From NCBI GenBank assembly GCA_900318685.1, contig ONLL01000021.1, positions 26,129-90,128 on the forward strand: a stretch of 64,000 bases of DNA. Direction: 5' to 3'. This DNA is from an uncultured Prevotellaceae bacterium (GTDB lineage Bacteria; Bacteroidota; Bacteroidia; Bacteroidales; Bacteroidaceae). This document shows positions 39,175 through 47,997 of this stretch, piece by piece. Position 1 is the stretch's first letter, and each line of letters begins with the position of its first letter. The translations under genes and the position numbers were made by a program. The notes beneath the pieces are model-generated. The model had not been told where the DNA came from and ran no database searches. It saw only the letters and a list, made by a program, of their open reading frames with translations.

Positions 39175-39240
39175 CTAATATATATATTATATATTAATTT
39201 ATATATATATTATAATATATATATAAATTAAAAGTAATTA
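39175..39240. repeat. AT-only tract between inverted octamer arrays
   Basis: About 60 bases are almost entirely alternating T and A (TATATATTATATATTAATTT and similar). It separates the reverse octamers (39106-39130) from the forward arrays (39276-39346). Confidence 0.85.
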
Positions 39241-39257
39241 CTCTCATTGAGGATGCA

Positions 39258-39346
39258 CAATTGAATTTTCGAAATGATGCACTGATGCACTGATGCACTG
39301 ATGCACAATTGAATTTTCGAAATGATGCACTGATGCACTGATGCAC
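39258..39346 (+). repeat. Two copies of a composite repeat ending in GATGCACT octamers
   Basis: The unit CAATTGAATTTTCGAAAT is followed by 3.9 octamers (39276-39306), then repeated and followed by 2.9 octamers (39324-39346). Confidence 0.85.
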
Positions 39347-39410
39347 AATTGTATTTCTAGTGCGTACTGAAAAATAATGCGCTCAAAAGTACGATTATTG
39401 GGGGAAGCTC

Positions 39411-39460
39411 TTGCACATGTCAGAAAAATTTTGTACCTTTGCACTAGCTTTAAAGCTAGT
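39411..39460 (+). promoter_or_regulatory. Strong orphan promoter followed by an 18-bp perfect palindrome
   Basis: TTGCAC at 39411-39416 and TACCTTTG at 39434-39441 form a textbook Bacteroidota promoter. The likely transcription start falls in ACTAGCTTTAAAGCTAGT (39443-39460), a perfect palindrome. No protein gene follows for 380 bases. Confidence 0.65.
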
Positions 39461-39779
39461 GAGAGAACAGGCTGCACCTCAGCATAGAGCAAGCTCTCTG
39501 CCTTCGGTTTGCACTGTCCTTGCCGTTGCATTTGAGATGCGACAAGATGCATCAGAGGGGCGCAAGCCAACGCTCTGAACGGTGTCAAGCGACGAAGTAC
39601 CGACGCTCAAAGGCCACGAGCCGGTGCCAGCCATTGACAAAGCGATCGTCCGTTCATGACGAGGCAAACGCCCGCCCGCGATGAAGCGGCGCTCCGTCCG
39701 CGATGGAGCAAAAGGAAGAAAGGGACGCAGTCCGTGACAGAACTATGGTGCTCACGCTCGGAAAATTGCAAATAAATTT
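39461..39779 (+). other. GC-rich non-coding segment downstream of the orphan promoter
   Basis: No plausible protein is encoded on either strand. The segment has words such as GCTCCGTCCGCGATGGAGC that fold locally and resemble words at 9610-9660. It could be a non-coding RNA or a decayed element; no known RNA family was recognised. Confidence 0.4.
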
Positions 39780-39808
39780 GCATTTTCGCTCACTTATTCG
39801 TACCTTTG
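39780..39808 (+). promoter_or_regulatory. Promoter of the iron-dependent alcohol dehydrogenase unit
   Basis: The module GCATTTTCGCTCACTTATTC is followed by GTACCTTTG (-7 box 39801-39808), 35 bases before the ATG. It is nearly the same as the hsdM promoter in opposite orientation. Confidence 0.75.
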
Positions 39809-39843
39809 CGCCCAAAATACATTAATGTAAAACCAAAAGTGAA

Positions 39844-41028
39844 ATGAGACAATTCAATTATTATGCACCAACGGAAGTGGTGTTCGGCGAACAGTCGGAG
39901 GAGCAGGTGGCTGCTCTGGTGAAGAAATATGGCGGCACAAAGGTGTTGCTGCACTATGGCGGACAGAGTGCTGTGCGCTCTGGACTGCTGGACAAGATCT
40001 GCGGACTGCTGAAGGATGGCGGCGTGGAGTTTGTCATGCTCGGCGGCGTGGTGCCCAACCCCCGTCTGTCGCTGGCTCACGAGGGCATCGAGCTGTGCAG
40101 GAAGGAAGGCGTGGACTTCATCCTGGCCGTGGGCGGCGGCAGCGTGATCGACTCGGCCAAATGCATCGCCTACGGCGTAGGCTACGAGGGTGACGTATGG
40201 GACTTCTACCTGGGCAAGGCCGTGCCAAAGGAGATGCTGCCCGTGGCCTCTGTGCTGACGATTCCTGCCGCTGGCAGCGAGATGAGCGAGGCCAGCGTGA
40301 TCACCAACGAGGAGGGCGACGTGAAGCTGGGATACAGCAACAACATGGCCCGGCCGAAGTTCGCCATCATGAACCCCCGTCGCACGATGACCCTCCCACC
40401 CTACCAGACGGCTGCGGGCGTCACTGACATGATGATGCACACGATGGAGCGATACTTCACCAAGGACGACGACATGGACCTGACGACGGACCTCGCCGAG
40501 GCTGTGCTGCGCCGCATGAAGACGGCCGTCTTCGAGGTGCTGAAGAACCCTGAGGACTATCGCAACCGTGCACAGATCATGTGGGGCGGCAGCGTGGCTC
40601 ACTGGGGGCTGACAGGCTGCGGAGTGGCCGACGACTGGGCCACGCATCAGCTGGAGCACGAGCTGAGTGGCATGTTCGACGTCACCCACGGTGCAGGCCT
40701 CGCCGCCATCTGGCCTAGCTGGGCCCGCTACGTGATGCACGAGAACCTGAGCCGCTTCGTGCGCTTTGCCGTCAACGTGATGGATGTGGACAATGACTTC
40801 ACTGATCCTGAAGCCACGGCCCTGAAGGGCATCGAGGCTATGGAGCGCTTCTACCACGCCATCGGCATGCCTATCAACATCAAGGAGCTCATAGGACGTG
40901 ACATCACTGACGAGGAGATACGCGAGATGACTCGTAAGTGCAGCCGCGACTTCACGGCCACCTGCGGAGCGCTGAAGGTGCTGAAGGCTGAGGACATGGA
41001 GGCTATCTACAGAATGGCTCGCGGGTGA
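39844..41028 (+). CDS. Iron-containing alcohol dehydrogenase (butanol dehydrogenase/YqhD-like)
   Basis: This 394-residue type III alcohol dehydrogenase reduces aldehydes with NAD(P)H. The start FNYYAPTEVVFGEQSEEQV, the dinucleotide loop AVGGGSVIDSAKCIA, and TIPAAGSEMSEASVITNE are typical. Metal ligands can be placed in AGVTDMMMHTMERYF (Asp, His), WATHQLEHELSG (His) and DVTHGAGLAAIWP (His). It resembles the BDH/YqhD subgroup. Reduction of fermentation or toxic aldehydes is likely; the substrate is not known. It begins a three-gene rightward run. Confidence 0.94.
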   Translation: MRQFNYYAPTEVVFGEQSEEQVAALVKKYGGTKVLLHYGGQSAVRSGLLDKICGLLKDGGVEFVMLGGVVPNPRLSLAHEGIELCRKEGVDFILAVGGGSVIDSAKCIAYGVGYEGDVWDFYLGKAVPKEMLPVASVLTIPAAGSEMSEASVITNEEGDVKLGYSNNMARPKFAIMNPRRTMTLPPYQTAAGVTDMMMHTMERYFTKDDDMDLTTDLAEAVLRRMKTAVFEVLKNPEDYRNRAQIMWGGSVAHWGLTGCGVADDWATHQLEHELSGMFDVTHGAGLAAIWPSWARYVMHENLSRFVRFAVNVMDVDNDFTDPEATALKGIEAMERFYHAIGMPINIKELIGRDITDEEIREMTRKCSRDFTATCGALKVLKAEDMEAIYRMARG

Positions 41029-41060
41029 CTGGACATCAAGACAACAAGACTTTTTTAGAA

Positions 41061-42431
41061 ATGAAACAAATGATTGTGCTGCTCATGCTGGCTGCCTGCC
41101 AACAGCTGAGCGCTGAAGGATTCAAGACGACAGGCGACGGTAAGACATACTCGCTGCAGTTGCTGTCGACGATGGAAGGCACGGGTGTGGAGATGGCGAG
41201 TGACGACAGCAAGGTGTGCTATACGCTCAGCAATGACGTCACGATAGCTGAGGGCGACAAGTTCGTCATGGACGACGGCGTCACAGTGCTGTTCGACGAC
41301 GGCGTGACGCTGACCGTAGAGGGCGAGGCAGACTTCGAGCTGGAGGAAGGCTCAACATTCGACAGTGCCTCACATAGCGACGAGACGAGCCCCGTGGGCG
41401 TCAGGATTGGTAACGAAGAGAGTCAGACGACGGTGGAGAACTGCACGTTCCGCTATGTGGGCCTGCGCTGCACGTCGAGCAAGGGCCTGCAGGTGAGCAA
41501 GTGCGCCTTCTACGACAACAACACTGCCATCGGCCAGGCAGCCCTCACCCTGGGCGGCAGCACGGCTCCGTTCACCATCAGCGACTGCACCTTTGCCAAC
41601 AACAAGAAAGCTGCCATCGCCGGCGCTGCCAACTTCTACAACCCGCTGGTGATCAGGCACTGCACGTTCACTGGCAACGGACAGGCCAACGGCAACACGC
41701 CACAGCTGAACCTCACTGCTGCCGACTCAGTGGTGGTGGACGGATGCACCATCGAGGGCGACACACAGCTGACGATGGTGGGCGGCATAGGCATATCGAA
41801 CTTCAGCGCCGTCGAGGGCACGAAGGTCGTGGTGCGCAACTGCTCGATCAGCGACTGCCGCTACGGCATTGGCACCGTGGGACCTGTCAACATCAGCATC
41901 ACGGGCAACAACATGCTGAACAACCACTACGAGACGAACCCCATGAACGGAGGCAGCGGCATCAGCCTGTATGACCCCTACCGCAAGACCCAGGCCTATG
42001 TCGAGGGTAACTACATCGAAGGCTCGTACTGGGGCGTGACCGTCATAGGATGTGCCTACGTGAACCTGGGCAACATGGACAAGTCGGCCAACTACAACCC
42101 TGGCGGCAACGTGTTCAAGGACAACGGCTTCAACGGTCAGCCCTACGACCTCTACAACAACTCGACGATCACCGTCTACGCCCAGAACAACACCTGGAGC
42201 GTGAGCGAGCAGACGGAGGAGCAGATAGAGACCGTGATCTATCACCAGCACGACGACGCCTCGCTGGGACAGGTGATCTTCATGCCTGCCGCCACGACGA
42301 CGGCCATCGAGAGCAGCCTGCGCGAGGCCGAGGGCATGACGACGGGCACGGTCTATAACATTCAGGGACAGCGCATGAAGGCCGGCCAGCGTGGCATCTA
42401 CATCGTCAATGGAAAGAAGATGGTGCGCTAG
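41061..42431 (+). CDS. Secreted right-handed beta-helix repeat protein with sorting-type C-terminus
   Basis: This 456-residue protein has a signal peptide (MKQMIVLLMLAACQQLSAEG). It then repeats short strands of the parallel beta-helix type: TVENCTFRYVGLRC, LQVSKCAFYDNNTA, FTISDCTFANNKKA, LVIRHCTFTGNG and VVVDGCTIEG. The C-terminus TVYNIQGQRM...GIYIVNGKKMVR resembles a Bacteroidota secretion/sorting tail. No catalytic lyase residues were identified, so it may bind or modify glycans. I chose the ATG at 41061 over the upstream in-frame one at 41025 because it starts the signal peptide. It follows the ADH gene by 32 bases. Confidence 0.82.
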   Translation: MKQMIVLLMLAACQQLSAEGFKTTGDGKTYSLQLLSTMEGTGVEMASDDSKVCYTLSNDVTIAEGDKFVMDDGVTVLFDDGVTLTVEGEADFELEEGSTFDSASHSDETSPVGVRIGNEESQTTVENCTFRYVGLRCTSSKGLQVSKCAFYDNNTAIGQAALTLGGSTAPFTISDCTFANNKKAAIAGAANFYNPLVIRHCTFTGNGQANGNTPQLNLTAADSVVVDGCTIEGDTQLTMVGGIGISNFSAVEGTKVVVRNCSISDCRYGIGTVGPVNISITGNNMLNNHYETNPMNGGSGISLYDPYRKTQAYVEGNYIEGSYWGVTVIGCAYVNLGNMDKSANYNPGGNVFKDNGFNGQPYDLYNNSTITVYAQNNTWSVSEQTEEQIETVIYHQHDDASLGQVIFMPAATTTAIESSLREAEGMTTGTVYNIQGQRMKAGQRGIYIVNGKKMVR

Positions 42432-42435
42432 CACG

Positions 42436-43020
42436 ATGATGGCTGCAGGCGGAAGATGGCTCGCAGGCCTGACGCTGGCGGCCCTGCTCACGGGCTGTCA
42501 GACGCTGCGCAGGGGCGACCTGCTGTTCCATGCCTCGCCACAGGGCAACCACATCACGGACGTAACGCCAGGGATGCTCGACCACGTGGCCATCTACCTG
42601 GGCGACGGCCTGGTGGTGGAGGCACTGCCCAGGAAGGGCGTGACCATCAGTGAGCTGCCCGTGGTGCTGTCACGCGAGGACGGATGCTACTACAGAGGAC
42701 GCGTGCAGGGAGCCGACCGCCGTCACTCGACGGAACGGGCCCTGCGCTACAGGGGGTTGCCCTACGACTCGCTCTACCTCGAAGGCAATGATGCCGTGTA
42801 CTGCTCAGAGCTCGTGGTGATGAGCATCGTGGACAGCGAGGGCCGAAGGCTGCTGGGACAGGTGCCGATGACCTTTTGCGACTCGACAGGCAGGATAGGC
42901 TCTTACTGGCAGCAGCTGTACAGCCGCCACGGCATGAGAGTGCCTGAGGGAGCACCAGGATCGAATCCCTCAGAGCTGGCCCAACGAAAGGGGGTTATAA
43001 TAAAAAAGTTAAAAAGATAG
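42436..43020 (+). CDS. YiiX/YaeF-type permuted papain-like (C92) lipoprotein
   Basis: This 194-residue protein has a lipoprotein signal (WLAGLTLAALLTGC, lipobox LTGC). The domain shows RRGDLLFHAS, then DHVAIYLGDGLVVEALP (catalytic His), then LRYRGLPYDSLYLEGNDAVYCSELVV (catalytic Cys). This order is the circular permutation typical of the YiiX/YaeF peptidase C92 group within the NlpC/P60 superfamily. A role in cell-wall or lipid hydrolysis is possible. The start is one of two adjacent ATG codons (42436, 42439), immediately after the beta-helix gene. Confidence 0.85.
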   Translation: MMAAGGRWLAGLTLAALLTGCQTLRRGDLLFHASPQGNHITDVTPGMLDHVAIYLGDGLVVEALPRKGVTISELPVVLSREDGCYYRGRVQGADRRHSTERALRYRGLPYDSLYLEGNDAVYCSELVVMSIVDSEGRRLLGQVPMTFCDSTGRIGSYWQQLYSRHGMRVPEGAPGSNPSELAQRKGVIIKKLKR

Positions 43021-43052
43021 GTTCGCGTGCAAGGAATACGGAGAAAAATTCG

Positions 43053-43060
43053 TAACTTTG
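43053..43060 (+). promoter_or_regulatory. -7 box of pgk
   Basis: TAACTTTG, 47 bases before the pgk ATG. Confidence 0.65.
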
Positions 43061-43107
43061 CGGTCGATAATGAATGTTACACATTTTTAATTATATTATT
43101 TCAAATT

Positions 43108-44379
43108 ATGACAATCAACGAAATGAACTTTGCCGGCAAGAAGGCAATCGTGCGCGTTGACTTCAACGTGCCCCTCGACGAGAATGGTAAGATCACTGAC
43201 GACACCCGCATCCGTGGTGCCCTGCCCACCCTGAAGAAGATTCTGGCTGACGGTGGTGCCGTGATCATCATGAGCCACATGGGCAAGCCCAAGGGAAAGG
43301 TGAATCCGAAGATGTCGCTCGGACAGATCCGCGAGGCTGTGGAGCAGGCACTGGGCGTGCCCGTAGCTTTCGCTCCCGACTGCGCCAAGGCTCAGGAGCA
43401 GGCTGCCGCCCTGAAGATGGGCGAGGCCCTGCTGCTGGAGAACCTGCGCTACTATCCTGAGGAGGAAGGCAAGCCCGTGGGCATCGACAAGGCCGATCCT
43501 GGCTACGACGCTGCCAAGAAGGAGATGAAGGCCCGTCAGAAGGACTTCGCCAAGACCCTCGCCAGCTATGCTGACTGCTACGTGATGGACGCCTTCGGCA
43601 CTGCTCACCGCAAGCATGCCTCTACGGCCGTCATCGCCGACTACTTCGATGCTGACTCGAAGATGCTGGGTCTGCTCATGGAGAAAGAGGTGCAGGCCGT
43701 GGACAACGTGCTGTCGAACATCAAGCGCCCCTTCGTCGCTATCATGGGCGGCTCGAAGGTGTCGTCGAAGATCGGCATCATCGAGAACCTGCTGGGCAAG
43801 GTCGACAAGCTCATCCTCTGTGGTGGCATGACCTATACCTTCGCCAAGGCTCACGACGGCGAGATCGGCAACTCAATCGTCGAGCTCGACAAGCTGGACG
43901 TTGCCCTGGGCGTAGAGGAGCTGGCCAAGAAGAACGGCGTGGAGCTGGTGCTCGGTTCTGACTGCACAGCCACCAACGGACTCGACTTCGGCACGATGAC
44001 CGTGAAGGAAGGCGCAGAGATCATCACCTGCCCTGCCAACAAGGTGCCTGCAGGATTCGAGGGCGTCGATGCCGGTCCTGAGAGCCAGAAGGCTTTCGCC
44101 GAGGCCATCAACGGTGCCAAGACCATCCTGTGGAACGGTCCTGCCGGCGTGTTCGAGTGCGACAAATTCACTGCTGGTAGCCGTGCCATCGGCGAGGCTA
44201 TCGCCAAGGCTACTGCCGAGGGAGCCTTCTCGCTCATCGGCGGCGGCGACTCAGTGGCCTGCGTCAACAAGTTCGGCCTGGCCGACCAGGTGAGCTACAT
44301 CAGCACAGGCGGCGGCGCTCTGCTGGAAGCCATCGAGGGCAAGGTGCTGCCTGGCGTGGCTGCCATCAAAGGCGAATAA
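43108..44379 (+). CDS. pgk: Phosphoglycerate kinase
   Basis: This enzyme transfers phosphate between 1,3-bisphosphoglycerate and ADP in glycolysis. The start is [19 protein letters not shown], the substrate helix region [12 protein letters not shown] has the conserved His/Arg site, and [17 protein letters not shown] and [10 protein letters not shown] are family signatures. The end [14 protein letters not shown] with [15 protein letters not shown] carries the nucleotide loop. The length of 423 is slightly longer than E. coli because of an insert near residue 130-150. I chose the ATG at 43108, which begins the conserved domain, over an upstream frame that crosses the promoter. Confidence 0.96.
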   Translation: MTINEMNFAGKKAIVRVDFNVPLDENGKITDDTRIRGALPTLKKILADGGAVIIMSHMGKPKGKVNPKMSLGQIREAVEQALGVPVAFAPDCAKAQEQAAALKMGEALLLENLRYYPEEEGKPVGIDKADPGYDAAKKEMKARQKDFAKTLASYADCYVMDAFGTAHRKHASTAVIADYFDADSKMLGLLMEKEVQAVDNVLSNIKRPFVAIMGGSKVSSKIGIIENLLGKVDKLILCGGMTYTFAKAHDGEIGNSIVELDKLDVALGVEELAKKNGVELVLGSDCTATNGLDFGTMTVKEGAEIITCPANKVPAGFEGVDAGPESQKAFAEAINGAKTILWNGPAGVFECDKFTAGSRAIGEAIAKATAEGAFSLIGGGDSVACVNKFGLADQVSYISTGGGALLEAIEGKVLPGVAAIKGE

Positions 44380-44385
44380 AGCGCC

Positions 44386-45225
44386 ATGCGCAAGCATCTG
44401 ATCTCACTCATTGGACTCCTGGCCATACTCAGCTGTGGCCAGAAGTCCAATTCGTCTTCTGACAGCGATGAGCAGGCTGGCACCAAGCAGGCTCAGGAGC
44501 TGGAAGTCACGCCCCTGGAATACTCATACGACAAGAACAAAATAGAGGTAGGGCTGGACATCGACTACCCGACGGGCAGTGCCCTCATCGACAAAGCCGT
44601 GGCCGAATACATCAGCGAAAAGCTGGGCGGCACCTACGACGGCGACCTCGCCAACGGCGACTCACTGGTGAACTACTACGGCGACGAGATACTCGCTGAG
44701 CTGAAGAAACACCTGAAGGAGGACATCAATAACGGTGTGGAAGATGAATACATCAACGGCTACTACCGCAAGATGGAGATCAAGAAGGAGTACGAGACCG
44801 ACCTCCTCGTCACCTACTCCTACACGGAAGACATCTACCTCAACGGGGCCCACGGCATGCAGTACTTCTACGGCCAGACCTTCCGCAAGAGCGACGGACG
44901 CCGCTTCGACGAGGGGATGATGCGCCAGCTGTACAGCGAAGAGATGTACAACCTGAGGAAAGAGGGACTGCGCGAGTACTTCAACGAGTCGGGCGACAAT
45001 GCCAACACGGACGAGGAGCTCAAGGATTGTATCATCACTGATGACGACGTGAACTACCTCCCCATGCCCAAGCATACGCCCTACGTCACCAAGAAAGGCA
45101 TGGTCTTCATCTATCAGCCCTATGAGATCTCATATTACGCCGCTGGCGCTCCCACGTTTACCATTCCGCTGAAGAAGATGAAACCCTTCCTCACGCAGAC
45201 AGCCAAAGAGCTGCTGGAAATGTGA
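44386..45225 (+). CDS. Lipoprotein with RsiV-like / DUF3298 domain
   Basis: This 279-residue protein has a lipoprotein signal (MRKHLISLIGLLAILSC, lipobox ILSC) and an Asp/Ser-rich linker. The C-terminal region with YLNGAHGMQYFYGQTF and KGMVFIYQPYEISYYAAG followed by FTIPLKKMKPFL is the DUF3298/RsiV signature, a fold shared with lysozyme-binding anti-sigma RsiV and with PdaC. No sigma-binding part is present. It may bind peptidoglycan or lysozyme at the envelope, but that is inference. It lies six bases after pgk. Confidence 0.82.
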   Translation: MRKHLISLIGLLAILSCGQKSNSSSDSDEQAGTKQAQELEVTPLEYSYDKNKIEVGLDIDYPTGSALIDKAVAEYISEKLGGTYDGDLANGDSLVNYYGDEILAELKKHLKEDINNGVEDEYINGYYRKMEIKKEYETDLLVTYSYTEDIYLNGAHGMQYFYGQTFRKSDGRRFDEGMMRQLYSEEMYNLRKEGLREYFNESGDNANTDEELKDCIITDDDVNYLPMPKHTPYVTKKGMVFIYQPYEISYYAAGAPTFTIPLKKMKPFLTQTAKELLEM

Positions 45226-45228
45226 GAT

Positions 45229-45270
45229 GAGTGAGGAGTTAGGAGTTAGGAGTGAGGAGTTAGGAGTTAG
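45229..45270. repeat. Six-unit heptamer array (GAGTKAG)
   Basis: The order is GAGTGAG, GAGTTAG, GAGTTAG, then the same three again, with no interruption, filling most of the gap before the DUF1015 gene. Confidence 0.95.
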
Positions 45271-45305
45271 AATTCTTAATTTGACTTGTATTAAAAGAGA
45301 ATACT

Positions 45306-46553
45306 ATGGCAATAGTAAAACCATTTCGTGGCATCAGGCCACCTAAAGAACTGGTAGAGAAAGTGGAAAGCCGACCCTACGACGTGCTCGACAGCGAAGA
45401 AGCACGCGCAGAGGCAGGCGACAACGAGATGAGCCTCTACCATATCATCAAGCCTGAAATTGACTTCCCTGTAGGCACATCGGAGTACGACCCCAGGGTC
45501 TATGAGCGTGCTGCAGAGAATTTCCAGAAGTTCCAGGACAAGGGATGGCTGGTGCAGGACAAACAGGATCATTATTATATCTATGCACAGACGATGGGTC
45601 AGAAGACGCAGTACGGCCTCGTGGTGGGCGCATACGTCGACGACTACATCGAGGGACGCATCAAGAAGCACGAGCTGACACGCCGCGACAAGGAGGAAGA
45701 CCGCATGAAGCATGTACGCGTGAACAATGCGAACATCGAGCCGGTGTTCTTCGCCTATCCTGACAATGCCGTGCTCGACGAGCTGCTGAAGCGCTATGCC
45801 CAGACCGAGCCCGAGTACGACTTCATCGCACCCATCGACGGCTTCCGCCATCAGTTCTGGGTGATCAGCGATGAGCACGACATGCAGACCATCACGGAGG
45901 AATTCCGCAAGATGCCCTCGCTCTACATCGCCGACGGCCACCATCGTTCGGCTGCCGCAGCACTGGTGGGAGCAGAGAAGCAGAAGCAGAACCCCAACCA
46001 CACTGGCACTGAGGAGTACAACTACTTCATGGCCGTGTGCTTCCAGGCATCGCAACTGACCATCCTCGACTACAACCGTGTGGTGAAAGACCTCAACGGC
46101 CTGTCGTCGGAGGCTTTCCTCGAGGCACTCAGTCAGGACTTCGACGTCGAGGATATGGGTACTGACATCTACAAGCCAGCCCGCCTGCACGAGTTCTCGC
46201 TCTACCTGGATGAGCACTGGTATCGCCTGACGGCCCATGAAGGCACCTACGACGCCAGCGACCCCATCGGCGTGCTCGACGTCGACATCAGCAGCCGGCT
46301 CATACTCGACAAGATACTGAACATCGGAGACCTGCGCTCATCCAACCGCATCGACTTCGTGGGAGGACTTAGAGGACTGGGCGAGCTCAAGCGTCGCGTG
46401 GACAACGGCGAGATGCGTGCCGCACTGGCACTCTACCCCGTCTCGATGCAGCAGATCATCGACATTGCCGACTCAGGCAAGATCATGCCGCCCAAGGCCA
46501 CATGGTTTGAGCCGAAGCTGCGCTCAGGACTGGTCATACATAAACTGAGCTAA
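45306..46553 (+). CDS. DUF1015 family protein
   Basis: This 415-residue cytoplasmic protein starts AIVKPFRGIRPPKELVEKVESRPYDV, the standard DUF1015 opening. It contains the motif YIADGHHRSAAAALVGAEKQ, whose His pair resembles the HHR site of ParB-like nucleases. Members are often near serine or one-carbon metabolism genes in Bacteroidales, but no such neighbour is here. The function is unknown. The short upstream gap contains a heptamer array and no clear -7 box. Confidence 0.9.
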   Translation: MAIVKPFRGIRPPKELVEKVESRPYDVLDSEEARAEAGDNEMSLYHIIKPEIDFPVGTSEYDPRVYERAAENFQKFQDKGWLVQDKQDHYYIYAQTMGQKTQYGLVVGAYVDDYIEGRIKKHELTRRDKEEDRMKHVRVNNANIEPVFFAYPDNAVLDELLKRYAQTEPEYDFIAPIDGFRHQFWVISDEHDMQTITEEFRKMPSLYIADGHHRSAAAALVGAEKQKQNPNHTGTEEYNYFMAVCFQASQLTILDYNRVVKDLNGLSSEAFLEALSQDFDVEDMGTDIYKPARLHEFSLYLDEHWYRLTAHEGTYDASDPIGVLDVDISSRLILDKILNIGDLRSSNRIDFVGGLRGLGELKRRVDNGEMRAALALYPVSMQQIIDIADSGKIMPPKATWFEPKLRSGLVIHKLS

Positions 46554-46560
46554 AAGTCAA

Positions 46561-47151
46561 GTGAACGACCTCTACCTCACCATCAGCACCACAGGCGAAG
46601 GCTACTACACGGAGAAACGCAGCAAGTTCCTGGCCTGGGCACACCACGTAGACACCGTCGACGAGGTGAAAAGCCTGCTGGCAGAATATCGCAAGAAGTA
46701 CTATGATGCGCGACACGTGTGCTATGCCTACATGCTGGGACCCGATCGCAAGAACTTTCGCGCCAACGACGACGGTGAGCCATCGTCAACGGCAGGAAAG
46801 CCCATCCTAGGGCAGATCAACTCGGCCGAGCTGACCAACGTGCTGGTGGTAGTAGTGCGCTACTACGGAGGTGTGAACCTGGGCACCAGCGGACTCATCG
46901 TGGCCTATCGCGAGGCAGCGGCACTGGCCATCGCCAATGCAGGAAAAGAGGAGCGACAGGTGGAGGACATCGTCACCTACGACTTCCCCTACCCCATGAT
47001 GAACAGCGTGATGCGCGTGGTGAAAGACATGCAGCCACGCATCGTCAGCCAGACCTTCGACAACACCTGCCGCATGGAGCTCGCCATCCGTCGCAGCGAA
47101 GCCGAACAGCTGCGCCAGCGACTGGCAAAGCTGAGCTTTGAAGACAACTAA
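46561..47151 (+). CDS. YigZ/IMPACT-family protein
   Basis: This 196-residue protein has the UPF0029 (Impact) N-terminal domain: KRSKFLAWAHHVDTVDEV, YYDARHVCYAYMLG, NDDGEPSSTAGKPILGQI and VVVVRYYGGVNLGTSGL. A small DUF1949-like alpha/beta domain follows from about residue 130. YigZ is thought to act in translation-related regulation, but the activity is not settled. The likely start is GTG at 46561, since no ATG occurs near the conserved start. It is seven bases after the DUF1015 gene. Confidence 0.9.
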   Translation: MNDLYLTISTTGEGYYTEKRSKFLAWAHHVDTVDEVKSLLAEYRKKYYDARHVCYAYMLGPDRKNFRANDDGEPSSTAGKPILGQINSAELTNVLVVVVRYYGGVNLGTSGLIVAYREAAALAIANAGKEERQVEDIVTYDFPYPMMNSVMRVVKDMQPRIVSQTFDNTCRMELAIRRSEAEQLRQRLAKLSFEDN

Positions 47152-47169
47152 CCAAACAAATAAAACATC

Positions 47170-47979
47170 ATGAAAAAACTAAGATTCTATGTTCTTACAC
47201 TGGTGGCTGCCATCCTCGTGGGATGCGGCACCACCTCAACAGTACCCATCACGGGCAGAAAGCAGACACTGATGGTGAGCGACGGTGAAGTGCTGTCGCT
47301 GGCTTCGCAGCAGTATCAGCAGTTTATGAAGCAGGCAAGGCCGTCGACCAATGCAGCCAACACACAGATGGTGAAGCGCGTAGGTCAGAAGCTGGCTGGC
47401 GCCGTGCAGGCTTACCTCCAGGCCAACGGACTGGCCAGTGAGCTGCAGAACTTCTCGTGGGAGTTCAATCTCGTGCAGGACAAGCAGGTCAACGCCTGGT
47501 GCATGCCTGGCGGCAAGATCGTGGTCTACGAGGGACTGCTGCCCGTCACGCAGGATGAGGGCTCGCTGGCCGTCGTGCTCGGCCATGAGATCGCTCATGC
47601 CGTGGCAAAGCATTCAGCTGAGCAGATGAGCAATCAGATCAAGCAGCAGTACGGTACCCAGCTCGGCACTGCCGTCCTTGGCGCCCTCGGCATGGGACAG
47701 AACACCCAGTCGATAGTACAAGCTATTGCCGCACAGGGCTTTAACTTTGCCAACCTCAAGTATTCGCGCAACCACGAGAATGAGGCCGACCACATCGGAC
47801 TGATCATCACCGCTATTGCCGGCTACGATCCTCGCGTGGCTCTCCCCTTCTGGCAGCGCATGGCTGCAGCCAGCACCAACCAGACGGCAGAGTTCCTGAG
47901 CGATCACCCCTCGGATGCCACTCGCATCAAGAACATTCAGAACTGGATGCCTGAGGCCATGCAGTATTACAAGAAATAA
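47170..47979 (+). CDS. M48-family metallopeptidase lipoprotein
   Basis: This 269-residue protein has a lipoprotein signal (MKKLRFYVLTLVAAILVGC, lipobox LVGC) and an M48 peptidase domain. The zinc motif is VVLGHEIAHAVAKHSAEQ (HExxH) and the third ligand Glu is in SRNHENEADHIGL. GRKQTLMVSDGEV and WCMPGGKIVVYEGLL are typical of LoiP/BepA-like periplasmic enzymes that handle outer-membrane proteins. It is the last gene of the rightward run and its 3' end faces aat across 12 bases. Confidence 0.92.
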   Translation: MKKLRFYVLTLVAAILVGCGTTSTVPITGRKQTLMVSDGEVLSLASQQYQQFMKQARPSTNAANTQMVKRVGQKLAGAVQAYLQANGLASELQNFSWEFNLVQDKQVNAWCMPGGKIVVYEGLLPVTQDEGSLAVVLGHEIAHAVAKHSAEQMSNQIKQQYGTQLGTAVLGALGMGQNTQSIVQAIAAQGFNFANLKYSRNHENEADHIGLIITAIAGYDPRVALPFWQRMAAASTNQTAEFLSDHPSDATRIKNIQNWMPEAMQYYKK

Positions 47980-47997
47980 GAGCAACTGGTCTTATTT
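47974..47997. terminator. AT-rich hairpin at convergent 3' ends
   Basis: AAATAAGA at 47974-47981 pairs perfectly with TCTTATTT at 47990-47997. It overlaps the M48 stop codon and the 3' end of aat, and could serve both strands. Confidence 0.4.

Noticed and set aside
39244-39588. Leftward reading frame of 114 codons with QRYKIF, and a similar one at 63730-63942 with QRYKKF
   Set aside because: The shared QRYK-F stretch is the reverse translation of the AAATTTTGTACCTTTG promoter sequence. The frames also cross octamer repeats and show no protein-like composition.
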